In this document: positions 35,158-45,615 of the stretch, piece by piece
Numbering within the stretch: the first letter of the stretch is position 1
How the letters are laid out: every line of letters begins with the position of its first letter
Source: Epiperipatus broadwayi
Taxonomy: Eukaryota; Onychophora; Udeonychophora; Euonychophora; Peripatidae
Assembly: GCA_028023455.1 (NCBI GenBank)
Contig: JAQFVV010012403.1
Span: 990,001-1,054,000, forward strand
Direction: 5' to 3'
Length of the DNA: 64,000 nucleotides
The notes under the pieces: model-generated
Databases searched by the model: none
What the model was told of the DNA's origin: nothing
Seen by the model: the letters and a program-made list of their open reading frames with translations, nothing else
Made by a program: the position numbers and the translations under genes

Positions 35158-37377
35158 ATATATAACTAATCTACTTATTTATTAATATAGATTTTTTTTA
35201 AAAATGAATATTTCAAATTATAACAATAATTACTTTTTTATAAATTATAAATTCAAACTCATGAAAACATAACTCTCTTATATTTAGATATATAAATAGT
35301 CCACTACTTAACCTAAAATTATATCATTATTTATATCAATAAATAGGGCATATATTAAAAGAAAAGAATATATATATATCAATAATAATGATAAATATAA
35401 GCAAATGATCTAAATAATAGTCTTTAAATATAGCCTTTCTAAAATAGTACCACAGTTCGAGTGTTTATTTTTTAAATTTCAATCCTATGGTGTTTTGTTA
35501 TTCCAGAGAAATTAGAAATATACAAAAAGCTTTAAGATTCAAAACCCATTTTGTTAATTTCCAACATTTTCCAACTTTTCCAAATTATTTTTTAATTCAG
35601 CAGATATTTTATCTATATAATGTTATAAGTGTGCAAACACTAATTTATATCCATGATGATACAATGTAGATATCCTTTCATTTAGCAAGTAATCAATTCA
35701 TAAAACATTACAAGTGAGCAGATACTAGTTTCATCCATAACAATGCTATGGAAATTGAACCAATTTTTATCTGGTGTATAATCTATTTATCGAGCTTATA
35801 AACTTATATATCACTAGGTGAACATAATCTTTGTGTATATTTTATGTTGTTAGCTTTTTAAGCCTCATTATTGAAAAGTAGATAATATCCATTTTTTAAA
35901 GCAAAGACACATTTTGATTGTTTTAAAATGTTACAATTTTTTTTATTTCAATGAATCCTCATCTCTCACAAATTCAATGATCCTGTGCAGTCAATGGATG
36001 AACATTATTGCTTTCAGCCAATTATTCTATTTATTTTATAGTCATATATTTTAAATAAATAAATAAATAAATCATAAGAAAGAATTTAGACTTGCTTCTC
36101 ATGAAACCAAAGTAGAGTTCTTTCCATTCAGTTGTATTTATAACTTTTCCCATTGATGTCCGAGTAACTATAGCAATACCTTTTTTTAACTTTTTAGCCA
36201 ATTCCAAATAGCTTCTCTCAAATAAAGATTTTATTATACAAAAATAACAACAAATAAAATAATAGATTTTAGAATTATTACATATGACAAAATTGGTATT
36301 TCATAATACAAATACCATTCTTTCAGTCTAACATAAACGAGACAATTAAGACTACATTTTTTATACTACAATGGAAATAAATTTTTTACACATACCTTTC
36401 AAACCTTATATACAAATAAAACAACAAATATACTAAAAACATTAAATATTTTGTTGTATTGTTTGTAATTTATTATTGTGAATGCAGTAAGAAAAATACA
36501 TATAATAACAAAAGAACAATAATTTTATCCAAAATAAATAAAAATAAACTCTTTCACCTTAGATTCTTTATTAAAAGTGGTCAAAATACTTTTAAAAAAT
36601 AATTATAACATACACCAAATCTTTTAAAAACTTGTTTTTTATTTTTTTGCCACCAAAATGAAACATATATTAAAATAGATTTCCAACGTTTCGACTATTT
36701 CTTTATTTTTTTCTATAGTCTTTTTCAAGGAACTAAAAATATATAAAAAGGAGAAAAAAAAAAATTCATAACAATTTTTAAAACAAACAAAAATAAAAAT
36801 CCTGTCACATACACATACTATTTTGGAAAATATATTCTTTACTTACTATGATTTCTTTTCCCAACAGCTTCTGGGAAAAGAAATCATAGTAAGTAAAGAA
36901 TATATTTTCCAAAATAGTATGTGTATGTGACAGGATTTTTATTTTTGTTTGTTTTAAAAATTGTTATGAATTTTTTTTTTCTCCTTTTTATATATTTTTA
37001 GTTCCTTGAAAAAGACTATAGAAAAAAATAAAGAAATAGTCGAAACGTTGGAAATCTATTTTAATATATGTTTCATTTTGGTGGCAAAAAAATAAAAAAC
37101 AAGTTTTTAAAAGATTTGGTGTATGTTATAATTAATTTTATCCAAACTATATGCTTTGTTATTCACATATCCATTTTAAAATGAATAAAGTCAGTTCACA
37201 ATCTTATACAATAGACTGAATAATAAACATTTTTATATGAATACTATCATTATCATAGCAACACAGTTCAATGCTTTACACGTTACATATCTACAATCAA
37301 AATCAAACATGAAAGGAAAAAAAATAGGATTGACATTTTACCACATACTGAAACTCATCTCAAACTTCAGTAGGTAT
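35158..37377 (+). repeat. Family D long direct repeat, copy 2 (split by a hairpin insertion)
   Basis: Same order of blocks as 32301-34249. It lacks the 33.5-33.96 kb insert but is split at 36533 by a ~600-bp inverted-repeat element; similarity resumes at 37133. It ends with ACTTCAGTAGGTAT next to a (TA)n run. Confidence 0.85.
36520..37146. mobile_element. Near-perfect 264-bp inverted-repeat element with 14-bp target-site duplications and hammerhead-like arms
   Basis: The left arm (36600-36863) and right arm (36872-37134) are reverse complements that differ, as far as I can read, only by one base in a homopolymer. An 8-bp loop (36864-36871) separates them. TAATTTTATCCAAA flanks the insertion at 36520-36533 and 37133-37146, and the paralogous empty site with a single copy is at 34008-34021. 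Before the left arm is a ~65-bp single-copy segment. Each arm carries CCTTGAAAAAGACTAT, a ~16-nt loop, then ATAGTCGAAACGTTGG (right arm 37004-37051). This is a 6-bp stem followed by GAAAC, resembling stem II and the GAAA box of a hammerhead ribozyme, but with CTTGAAAA in place of CTGATGA. Penelope-like elements are known to carry hammerhead motifs and inverted terminal copies, so a non-autonomous relative is a reasonable inference. No protein is encoded. Confidence 0.85.
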
Positions 37378-37399
37378 AATATATATATATATAATTAAT

Positions 37400-37870
37400 G
37401 TATTCATTCAGTATACTGATTGTTTACTATAATAAATAGAGGGTTTGAACTTAGGATTTTCAGTATATATTCATCCTCTATTCGATCTCAAACAACCAAT
37501 ATACATGACCACACACATGTAAAAAAGATAAATGATCCCCAATATGGATATTTTGTGATCAACTAACACACATCAGTTGGACTAGATCATAATCCTCCAA
37601 ATGTATATACAATCAGTGCTTGGCTTATATTAAGATAGCAATTCTTAAACTTTAATGGAAACCTTCAATCTTCTCACCCTTCCAACCATTTTATTAAAAA
37701 CCAATGGTGGAATGCTCAAAGCCCTTCATGATTTGACATTGTATTCACCATGTCAACATTACATCAATCTAACCCCTCATATTATCAGACCATTACATAT
37801 CCATTTATATTAATAGAAGAGGAATGGTCTGAACTTATACTATGATGTAACCTATTTCTAAGGCAATATG
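37400..37870 (+). mobile_element. Family C, left arm of the outer foldback
   Basis: Starts near TTCATTCAGTATACTGATTG and GAGGGTTTGAACTTAGGA, a reversed B-box-like end. Its reverse complement recurs at about 39637-40065, including CAATGGTGGAA against TTCCATTGTTGG and the TCTTCTATTAATAT and TAGATTGA blocks. The two arms bracket the nested inserts between them. Confidence 0.75.
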
Positions 37871-37885
37871 AAAATAACCAATTTA

Positions 37886-38622
37886 TTCAGTATATTGAAT
37901 TTATTATAGTAAATAGAGGGATTTGAACTTAGGATTTGCAGTCTGTATTGTAATGGCCAGGATGATCTGATAACTGCATAAATCACCACCAGGATAATTT
38001 AAACCACCACAACTCATTCCAACCTCCTTCTCAAACAATAAATACACACAATCACACACATATAAAAAAGATAATTGATCCCCAGTACATATATTTCATG
38101 ATGAACCATCACTCATCAGTTGAGCCAGATTACAATCTCCCACACATGTCTACAACCAGTGCTTGGCTTATATTAACATAGCAATTTCTTAAACTTTAAT
38201 AAACAGGCTTCAATATTCTCACTCTTCCAACAATTCATCCACCCATTTCATTGAAAACCATTGATGGTATGGATTGCAATGTCTACATGTATGTGACAAC
38301 AATATCAAATCCACAAAGGGCCTTGAACATTCCATTGTTGGTTTTTTATTAAAATGGACAGTTGAATTGTTGAAAGAGTGATAAGATTGAAGCCTGTCCA
38401 TTAAAGTTTAAGGAATTGCTATCTTAGTATAAGCTGAGCACTTTTTGTATATATGTGTTGGAGATATGTCTACCTCAACTGTTGCGTGCTGGTTAAACAT
38501 GAAATATGTATATTGGGTGTCATTTATCTTTTTTACATGTGTGTAGTCATGTGTATCAGTTGTTTGAGAAGGAATGGAGGATGAATGTAGATGGAAATCC
38601 TTAGTTCAAATCCCTCTGTTTA
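37886..38622. mobile_element. Family C foldback, complete inner copy
   Basis: The left arm (about 37910-38255) and right arm (about 38350-38622) are inverted relative to each other. Outer ends are GGGATTTGAACTTAGGA and its counterpart TCCTTAGTTCAAATCCC. Inner landmarks are CAGTGCTTGGCTTATATTAA and TTAGTATAAGCTGAGCAC, CCACACATG, and TCAGTTGAGCC or its reverse. It lies immediately before an RTE 3' end. Non-coding and probably non-autonomous. Confidence 0.8.
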
Positions 38623-38625
38623 CTA

Positions 38626-39636
38626 TCATTATCATCATCAACCATTGTCAATCCACTGCAAGATGAAGATCTCTCCAAGTTCAATACATCTTTTTCTATC
38701 TTTAGCTTCTCTTCTCCACATCACCCCTGCACACTTTCTTATTTCATCCATCCATCTCACATGTGGTCTCTTTCTGGGCCTTTTACAATCTTTTGGAATG
38801 CAATTTAAAATTTCAATTGTCCATCTATTATCATCTCTTCTAACAATATGTCCAGCCCAACTCCACTTCAGTCTTTTAATTTTTTTCAATGAGGTCAGTA
38901 ACACCTGTTTGTTGTCTTACCCATACATTGCATTTTCAATCTCTTCTTGTCACTCACAACATGCATCTCTCCATACTTCTTTGAGTGGTCTAAAGTCTCT
39001 GTATTGCTCTTCTATTAAGTGTCCAAGTCTCAGATCCATAAGTAAGAACTGGCAAAACACATTTATTAAAAACCTTCCTTTTTTAAACACATAGGCATAT
39101 TTCCTTTTAGTATCAAGTTATTTCTACCAAAAGCATTCCAACCAAGTTTAATTCTATGATTAATTTCATTCATTTTATTTCTATCTGTATTAATAATGTG
39201 ACCAAGGTATTTGTAATTGCTAACTTCTTCTAACTCATCATAATCAATCTTTATTTTCATATTTTGAGAAAATCCATTAAACATTACTTTAGTCTTTTTA
39301 ACATTTGTCTTTAGTCATACTTTTCTACTTTCATCTGATAACTTGTGCAACATTTCCTGTAGCTCTAAAGCATTATTTGCAAAAACAACTACATCATCAA
39401 CAAAATCTAAATGACTTAAATAATCTCCATTTACTTTCATTCCTTTAGCTTCCCATTTTAATCCACAAAATACTTTTTGCAGCACTGCTGTAAAAAGTTT
39501 TGGAGATATGGAGTTACCCTGTCTTACACCCTTTTCAATGTTGATTTTCCTACTATCATTATGTAATCTAATTGTTGCTGTTGCATTTTTATATATATTC
39601 TTTAAAATATACTGAATGAATAGATTGATTCTATAT
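38626..39636 (-). pseudogene. RTE-clade retrotransposon copy, 5'-truncated
   Basis: The 3' end at about 38626 has the ATCATTATCATCATCAACC signature. Minus-strand frames, broken by frameshifts, give in order: the RT core from an ILKNIYKNATATIRLHND stretch; RQGNSISPKLF; the catalytic box read here as FVDD in place of the usual F-A-D-D; a YKYLGHIINTD block; and the tail with KWSWAGHIVRRDDNRW, HVRWMDEIRKCAGVMW and IELGEIFILQW. The first ~25 residues of the 39716-39315 frame come from the flanking family C arm, which places the 5' truncation near 39636. Frameshifts near 39290 and 38905 make it non-functional. Confidence 0.88.
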
Positions 39637-40065
39637 TGCGTTAGAAATAGGTTATCTGATAGTATAAGTCCAGCCCATCCCTCTTCTATTAATATGAAGG
39701 GATAATAATGGTCCAATAATATGAGAGGTTAGATTGACATAATATCTAAATGAATATGATTACAATATCAAATGCACCAAGGACATTAAAGATTCCATTG
39801 TTGGTTTTTTAATGAAATGGAAGGTTAAAGTGTTGAAAGCATTAAAATTTAAAGAATTTCTGTCTTAATATAAGTTGAGCACTTTTTGTACATATGTGTG
39901 GGAGATTATAATCTAGCCCAACTGATGAGTGATGGTTAAGTGCAAAATATATATATTGGGGATCATTTATCTTTTTATATATGTATAACCATGTGTATTG
40001 GTTGTCTGAGATAGAGTGGAGGATAAATATAGGCTTACAATTCTAAGTTCAAATCCCTCTATTTA
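39637..40065 (-). mobile_element. Family C, right arm of the outer foldback
   Basis: Inverted partner of 37400-37870. It ends with CTAAGTTCAAATCCCTC. Internal blocks AGTTGAGCACTTTTTGTA, CCCAACTGATGAGTGATGG and GGTTGTCTGAGATAGAGTGG match the right arms at 18.6 and 38.5 kb. Confidence 0.75.
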
Positions 40066-41092
40066 ATATATATGTTGAATTAAATGTTTCTATGAATAGT
40101 TATTATAATAATGAATAGAAAGATGGAGGTAACATCCATGAAATAGTGATAAACTTTAACCTTTGATGTTACCAGGTAATTATTAATAACTATTAATTGA
40201 CAATTTCTGAGGCTAAGAAAGTTTTTCTCAGAAACCTATAATATTTCTTTTTTGAGGGGATTTTTTGTTGAAATAAAATGGGTCCTCTTTTATTTCATAC
40301 CGAAGTTCTTATATGGACTTAAACCCAAAACCATTTTTTATAAGTTGTGAATATGTGAAAGAATAGCATCTTACTTTACATTCTGCAAATAATACTTTTA
40401 ATTTCTCCAGAGAGTTATATAAAAATAGCTTTTTTTGTTTTAAATTCATGTAAGAACTTGATTTAAAGTAGAAATCCTTTTTTACCTTTACAAAAGACCC
40501 CAAACAATAGAGCTATTATAGGTTTATGAGAAAGCCCCAGGAATTATCAAGTAATGGTAATTGAATAGTAATTGATACTTTCTTGGTAACATTAAAGGTT
40601 AAAATTGATCTGTATGTCATTTCTATTTATTATTATACATATTATAATCCTAGTAGCAGAAATGTAAATGCTATATAATCAGATATGTAATGATCAGATA
40701 TTTTATGGTAATATCTCCACAATAAACTCTAATATATTTATTTCTATACTTAGCGCTTTCGAAGGAACGATGCCTTCATTTTCAAAACTGTAGATATGAG
40801 GAATAACGCGCATGTGTATGCACTTACACATACATATATATATATAAAGATAAAGAAAACATACAATTCGTAAATTTAAGGGCATTTTAAGATCCTTTTA
40901 GTCTCACCTATTTCGAATTGTGTTATAAATAAAGTTTTACCGATTCCTATAGAAAACAGAATGGTGAATTCAAATTCAAGAAAAAGAATAATGAATTAAC
41001 AATATTTTTGGAATTATAAATAATTAAACTCAGCAAAGAATTCATTTTTTGTAATGCATAGAAAATAAAGAAAAGAAAACAGTTATTTGTAT
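40066..41092. other. AT-rich non-coding stretch, nothing recognised
   Basis: Two related phrases, ACCTTTGATGTTACCAGGTAAT (about 40159) and its rough inverse near 40550-40605 (ATGGTAATTGAATAG...GGTAACATTAAAGGTT), suggest a diverged inverted repeat of about 450 bp span. Confidence 0.4.
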
Positions 41093-41132
41093 TTATATAT
41101 TGGACTATTTGTATTATCCAATGAGCTCATTT
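41093..41132. repeat. Possible solo family A terminus
   Basis: ATATATTGGACTATTTGTAT resembles the family A TIR start but departs after about 20 bp; no partner end was found nearby. Confidence 0.4.
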
Positions 41133-41474
41133 TTAAAGCTTCATTTATAAATTAATGAGTGCATCCCTCCATCTCAATTATATGCCATTAAGACATATCT
41201 ATTGCAATTATTATTTGAAATTTAAAAAAAAATGTTATAATTGTAAGCCCTATGTATTTAGCCCAATAGTAAGAACAACAATCTTAAGAGCTAAAGAAAC
41301 CCAATTGATTGGAATGATTGTTCTCAACCAATAACATTTTCTATTTTAATAATTGCATTTTAAATTATTTTTAAATAGGATGAATAATAAAGTGGTACTA
41401 AAATAGCATTTAACATAAATCTATTAATTTTAATAAACCTGCAAATAAATTACTAAATAGATAAAGGCCAGAAC

Positions 41475-41534
41475 ATAAACTTATTCACGGAGCAAATAAG
41501 TATTAGACTTAATTACTCCGTGAATTAAGTTTAC
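41475..41534. repeat. 60-bp miniature inverted repeat
   Basis: Arms TAAACTTATTCACGGAG and CTCCGTGAATTAAGTTTA are near-perfect complements around a 24-bp AT-rich centre. Confidence 0.75.
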
Positions 41535-41794
41535 ATATATAAATTTAAGCAAAATTGTGTGTTTAATTAGATTTTAATTTTAAAAAGTTCATATATTATA
41601 ATCTTAAGTCAAAAATAACTTAATAGTGATTATCTTTCCATAATAACTTGATAAGCTTTTATGTGTGAAGAGTATAAGTCAAATAAATTTGTATTATCTT
41701 TAAGTCCATTACAGGAATTATTCTAAATTGAAACAATTGCCTTTTTTTTATTTAAATATTGTAATATCTCAGTTGTGTGACCAAGTGTTTTACA

Positions 41795-41900
41795 ATATCC
41801 TAAGGCGGTTTGGATTGTCACTTTCTGTCTTCGACTCATATCTCTGAGTCGGTGAAGCTTGTATCATTGGTTTGACAAGAGAACATTTGCTTTAGGATAT
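41795..41900 (+). ncRNA. Candidate structured RNA with three nested stems
   Basis: Outer stem ATATCCTAA (41795-41803) pairs with TTAGGATAT (41892-41900). Middle stem TTGTCA (41815-41820) pairs with TGACAA (41873-41878). Inner stem CTTCGACTCA (41829-41838) pairs with TGAGTC plus GAAG (41845-41857, 3-nt bulge). All three are nested in order. The patch is richer in GC than its flanks. It resembles no tRNA, snRNA or SRP RNA that I recognise. A decayed inverted repeat is the alternative. Confidence 0.35.
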
Positions 41901-42445
41901 TCTTTACAATAAAACAGTAACTGATTTTCGGCTTTTATAAATTTGTATTAGACATGTATATAGATGAAATTTAAGGATGGTTAAAACTTAAATTTATTCA
42001 TCTAAATATTATATTTCACAATTTGCTTTCACTGAAACACAATTAAGAGAAAAAAAGTACTATGCAAATTTGTGCGGTAAGTCCTAATATTTTCCGTCAA
42101 GCTTATTGAAATGAAACTAAATAGAATAAAAAGATTAGAACATTCTGTATCCTTCAATAAGTTTTACTAATGTCATTACGTCGGTACCGAATTACTGAGT
42201 TTTACTTGTAATATAAAAATATATTTAATTACTTTGATTTTCTAACTATAAATTGTGTATGTATACCTTTTTATGCATAATACAATTTTTTATTCGTGTG
42301 CATGTATATAAAAATGAATACTTATGTAAAAGTTAATGACGATGACATTTTATTTGTAATTATACATACATATATATATAGCATCTACTCGTAAATGATT
42401 ATAGCCCTTCCAACTTTAAGAAAAGAAAAAAAAAGAGAAAGAAAC

Positions 42446-42556
42446 AAAAAACTGTTGTCAAGCGTTGGTGGCCTAGCGATTAGCATAGCTGCCTTCCAAG
42501 CAGCTGGTTCGGGTTCGCTTCCCGGTCAACGCTTTGACATAAAAAAAAAAACTGTT
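42446..42556 (+). mobile_element. tRNA-derived SINE with 11-bp target-site duplications
   Basis: Body 42457-42545: GCGTTGGTGGCCTAGCGATT (A-box type TGGCCTAGCGA), GCCTTCCAAGCAGC (an anticodon-arm-like stem), GGGTTCGCTTCCCGG (B box), then CAACGCTTTGACAT and an A-tract. GCGTTG and CAACGC can pair as an acceptor stem. AAAAAACTGTT repeats at 42446-42456 and 42546-42556. Same family as 15.5 kb (minus) and related to 30.3 and 56.0 kb. Confidence 0.9.
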
Positions 42557-42618
42557 TGTTAAATATTTTGCAGTGTCTATTCAAACCAATCTGTAAATCA
42601 GAATACATCCACTTATGG

Positions 42619-43089
42619 AATATACTCTTGTATTAAGTGTCCAAGTCTCAGATCCATAAGTAAGAACTGATAAAACACGTTTATTAAAAATCTTCCTTTT
42701 CAAACACAGACATATTTCCTTCAGACTACTTACTCAAAGAAGTTTGTAGAGATGCATGTTAGGAGTTACAAAAAGAGATCGAAAACCCAATATATGGGTA
42801 AGAAAATAAATAGGTATTAATGACTTAAAGGACTGAAGTGAAGTTGGGCTGGACATACTGCTAGAAGAAATGATAATAGATGGATTATTGAAATCTTAAA
42901 CTGGATTCCAAGAAATTGTAAAAGACCCAGAAAGAGATGACATGTGATATGGATGAATGAAATAAGAAAGTATGCAGAGGTGATGTGAAGAAGAGAGACT
43001 AGAGATCGAAGAAGATGAATTGAATTTGGAGATACCTTCATCCTGCAGCGGATTGATAATGATTGATAATGATGATGATGAAATATACT
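42619..43089 (+). mobile_element. RTE insertion with 5' inversion (twin-priming structure)
   Basis: 42627-42722 is RTE sequence in minus orientation (TTAAGTGTCCAAGTCTCAGA, then AAAACACGTTTATTAAAAA). From 42723 the sequence switches to plus orientation and runs through the C-terminal tail (TGGGCTGGACATACTGCTAG, AAAAGACCCAGAAAGAGATG) to a TGATGATGATG end near 43080. The inverted block is the piece that lies just upstream of the plus block in the element, as twin priming predicts. AATATACT at 42619-42626 and 43082-43089 is the likely target-site duplication. Minus-strand frames reported over it are antisense. Confidence 0.85.
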
Positions 43090-43483
43090 GATCCATTTTT
43101 TGTTTATTTAGTATTTTTTTGATGCTGTCTTATAATTTCTTCAGCAGAAAGCTTTAATAAACAGTTAGAAAGGCTATTCAAGCTTTTAAAAGACCAAAGT
43201 TTCTGCATGAAAAAAATATTTATAAAAATTGACAATGGCTACTTTTAAATTCCATTCTTTACTACAATTATCTGCATTTCTGATCCTTTTATAGATTTTG
43301 TATTGAACAGAACTATTATTTCTATCATATGCTTGATTATAAATTATATTGTCAAGTTTTCTATTTACAATCAATGACTGGAGTGAGCTCTGACATCAGC
43401 TGCTGATATCAGGTGCAATCCAATTGAAACATCAGTATAAATTTGATATGAATAACAAAAAATCTGAATTAATCTGAGGTCAT
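43090..43483. other. AT-rich non-coding stretch, nothing recognised
   Basis: The short minus frame at 43186-43374 has no family resemblance. Confidence 0.4.
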
Positions 43484-43720
43484 CATCATTTCCAACCATT
43501 ACTGATCCATAGCAGAATAAAAGTCACTCCAAGTTTAGTCTAGTTTCTCTGACCTCTAGTCTTTTTTTCACATCATTTCAGAAGACTTCCTTATTTCATC
43601 CACCAATCCATCCATTTCACCAGATTGTCCATCTACTTATTATTATTATTTTTAATAATATGTCCAGCCTAGTCTCCTAATTTATTTCAACAAAGTCACA
43701 TGTTCATATATGCTTATATA
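43484..43720 (-). pseudogene. RTE-clade 3' fragment, old
   Basis: The 3' end near 43484 has CATCATCATTTCCAACCATT. The minus strand then follows the RTE tail: the WxDEI region (CTTATTTCATCCACC), a deletion, then the W-x-G-H region (ATATGTCCAGCCTAG). It is more diverged than its neighbour at 42.6 kb and heavily deleted. Confidence 0.75.
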
Positions 43721-45390
43721 TTATAACCTACACTCCCAACACTGCTCATATCCATTACATGAGCGAAATGCCCAGGCGCCAGTTCTATTAATGAATAGAA
43801 CAATATAACAAGATATATAATACAAAACTATTATTGAGTCTCTACATTTAAGTTTATGTTCAGCTCAGCTTAGTGGGAGGCTATAGGCAGTTCATAAGAT
43901 ATATGATGATAAATAAATGAAAGAAGAAGTATTACAAACACTAAATATAATGTAAATCTTTTTATTAATTAATTATATGATAAAGAATCATGTTTATCGG
44001 TACAGTCTATTAAAATATACTTTAAACTTAATTTCTTCCTTCATCCAAATATAACATATATCCGCTTGCTATAATTATAATACTAAACAATTCTACGACT
44101 TGGCATATCACAATCTAAACATCTACTTTAATGCCAATCAAGAAATAAACAATAAGATCTCAGGGAATTTAACAAACACAGTTGAATTAAATAAATACAT
44201 TCGCCCATAAGTTATAATTCTAAAGTATGATAAAATGTAATGAAACAAATTGACTAAAATATTTTACTGTGTTTCAATAATAAGATAATGACAGAAATAG
44301 GGTATTTTAATTTCATATCATCATCTAACAAATATACTAACTTAGAAATTTTTCAAATATGTTTATCCAGTGGCAAATGTTCCTTATAATGTTTGGATTA
44401 AGAAAAACAATATTGTCAGACACCAGCAGATTTAATATTATAACTTTAAAATAATATATCTATTTTATGATAGATTTATGAAATGTGGAGATGTGGAAAT
44501 GGAAAACATGAATGTATACAATAATAACTCCAGACACAGTTTTAAGATTTTAAACAAATAAAATAAATCATTTATTACAATAAAATAAATTTGGTTTAAC
44601 ATATTTACAATTGGACTACTTGTCCTACGGATTTTTAAATTACCAAACAAACTTTAAGCATCAGTTTGGGGTTATCCCTATTATCAAAGCAAATTAACAA
44701 CAAACTTAAATATTCTGACTTCGAACACATGCTTTACATGTTTCATCTACATGGCACTAAATAAACAACATGTTATATTATTAGCACAAAAAATACTTTT
44801 GAGAGGATATTACCATTGATTAATAAAATAAATCAAATTAATTATATTTGGTTCTCAACCAAGCAACTTTCTCTAATTGGCTAAATAATCACTTTCAATT
44901 ACGAATATCTTTCATGCATAGCAACAAAATCATGTTCATTCTGATGATTTGATGATTTATAACCTTTATTTGAATAAATACACTGCATTTTAAAATATCT
45001 ATTTCCCCGTTTTAATCTCAATGACTTTATACTTCTATTTAAATGAATGTGATGTATTTCAAACATTTATTTCTCATTTTAATTTCAATAACTCTATACT
45101 TTATACATGCGATATTATTTATATTATGCATGTGTGTACGTGTGTCAAGCAACAATGATAGAAAATAATCTTTCTACAAATTCTCCACTCATTAAGAAAA
45201 TATCATATGATTACTTTATTTCGGACAATGTCGTAATTCATCAATAAAATAAGACACTAATATTACATCAAGAATAATTTAACAATTTATCTGGCCACAT
45301 ATTAATTAACACAGAGCTATATTTTCATGATTATACAGACTATACGTTAAAAGGGACATCTACATGAAGAGCAGATAATTCTTACCAAAC
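43721..45390. other. AT-rich non-coding stretch, apparently unique
   Basis: No repeat from other parts of the window recurs here and no coding frame is supported. Confidence 0.4.
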
Positions 45391-45615
45391 ACTTCTACAA
45401 TAATTCACCTACTTCTAAATACACCGTTGGTAGGGAACCTCTCCTCATCACCAAGAATATAAGAAAAACGTCACATAACTTCCTAAACATCATTTAATCA
45501 TACTTCAACAATAATTCATCTACTTCTAAATACACTATTGGTGGGGAATCTTTTTCCTCATCACCAGGGCTCTAAAAAAACATCACTCAACTTCAAAAAA
45601 TATCATTTAATCATA
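45391..45615. repeat. Tandem duplication, about 111 bp x 2
   Basis: ACTTCTACAATAATTCACCT (45391) and ACTTCAACAATAATTCATCT (45502) start two units that share TACTTCTAAATACAC, TTGGT-GGGAA, CCTCATCACCA and TCATTTAATCATAC in order. Divergence is about 15%. Confidence 0.85.

Noticed and set aside
32301-37377. Definite LTR retrotransposon
   Set aside because: No TG...CA termini, primer site, polypurine tract or gag/pol similarity was seen; kept only as a possibility.
38591-39094. 167-codon plus-strand frame
   Set aside because: Antisense shadow of the RTE copy on the minus strand.
37400-40065. CRISPR-like or satellite array
   Set aside because: The repeats are large inverted units with nested insertions, not regularly spaced short repeats, and the genome is eukaryotic.
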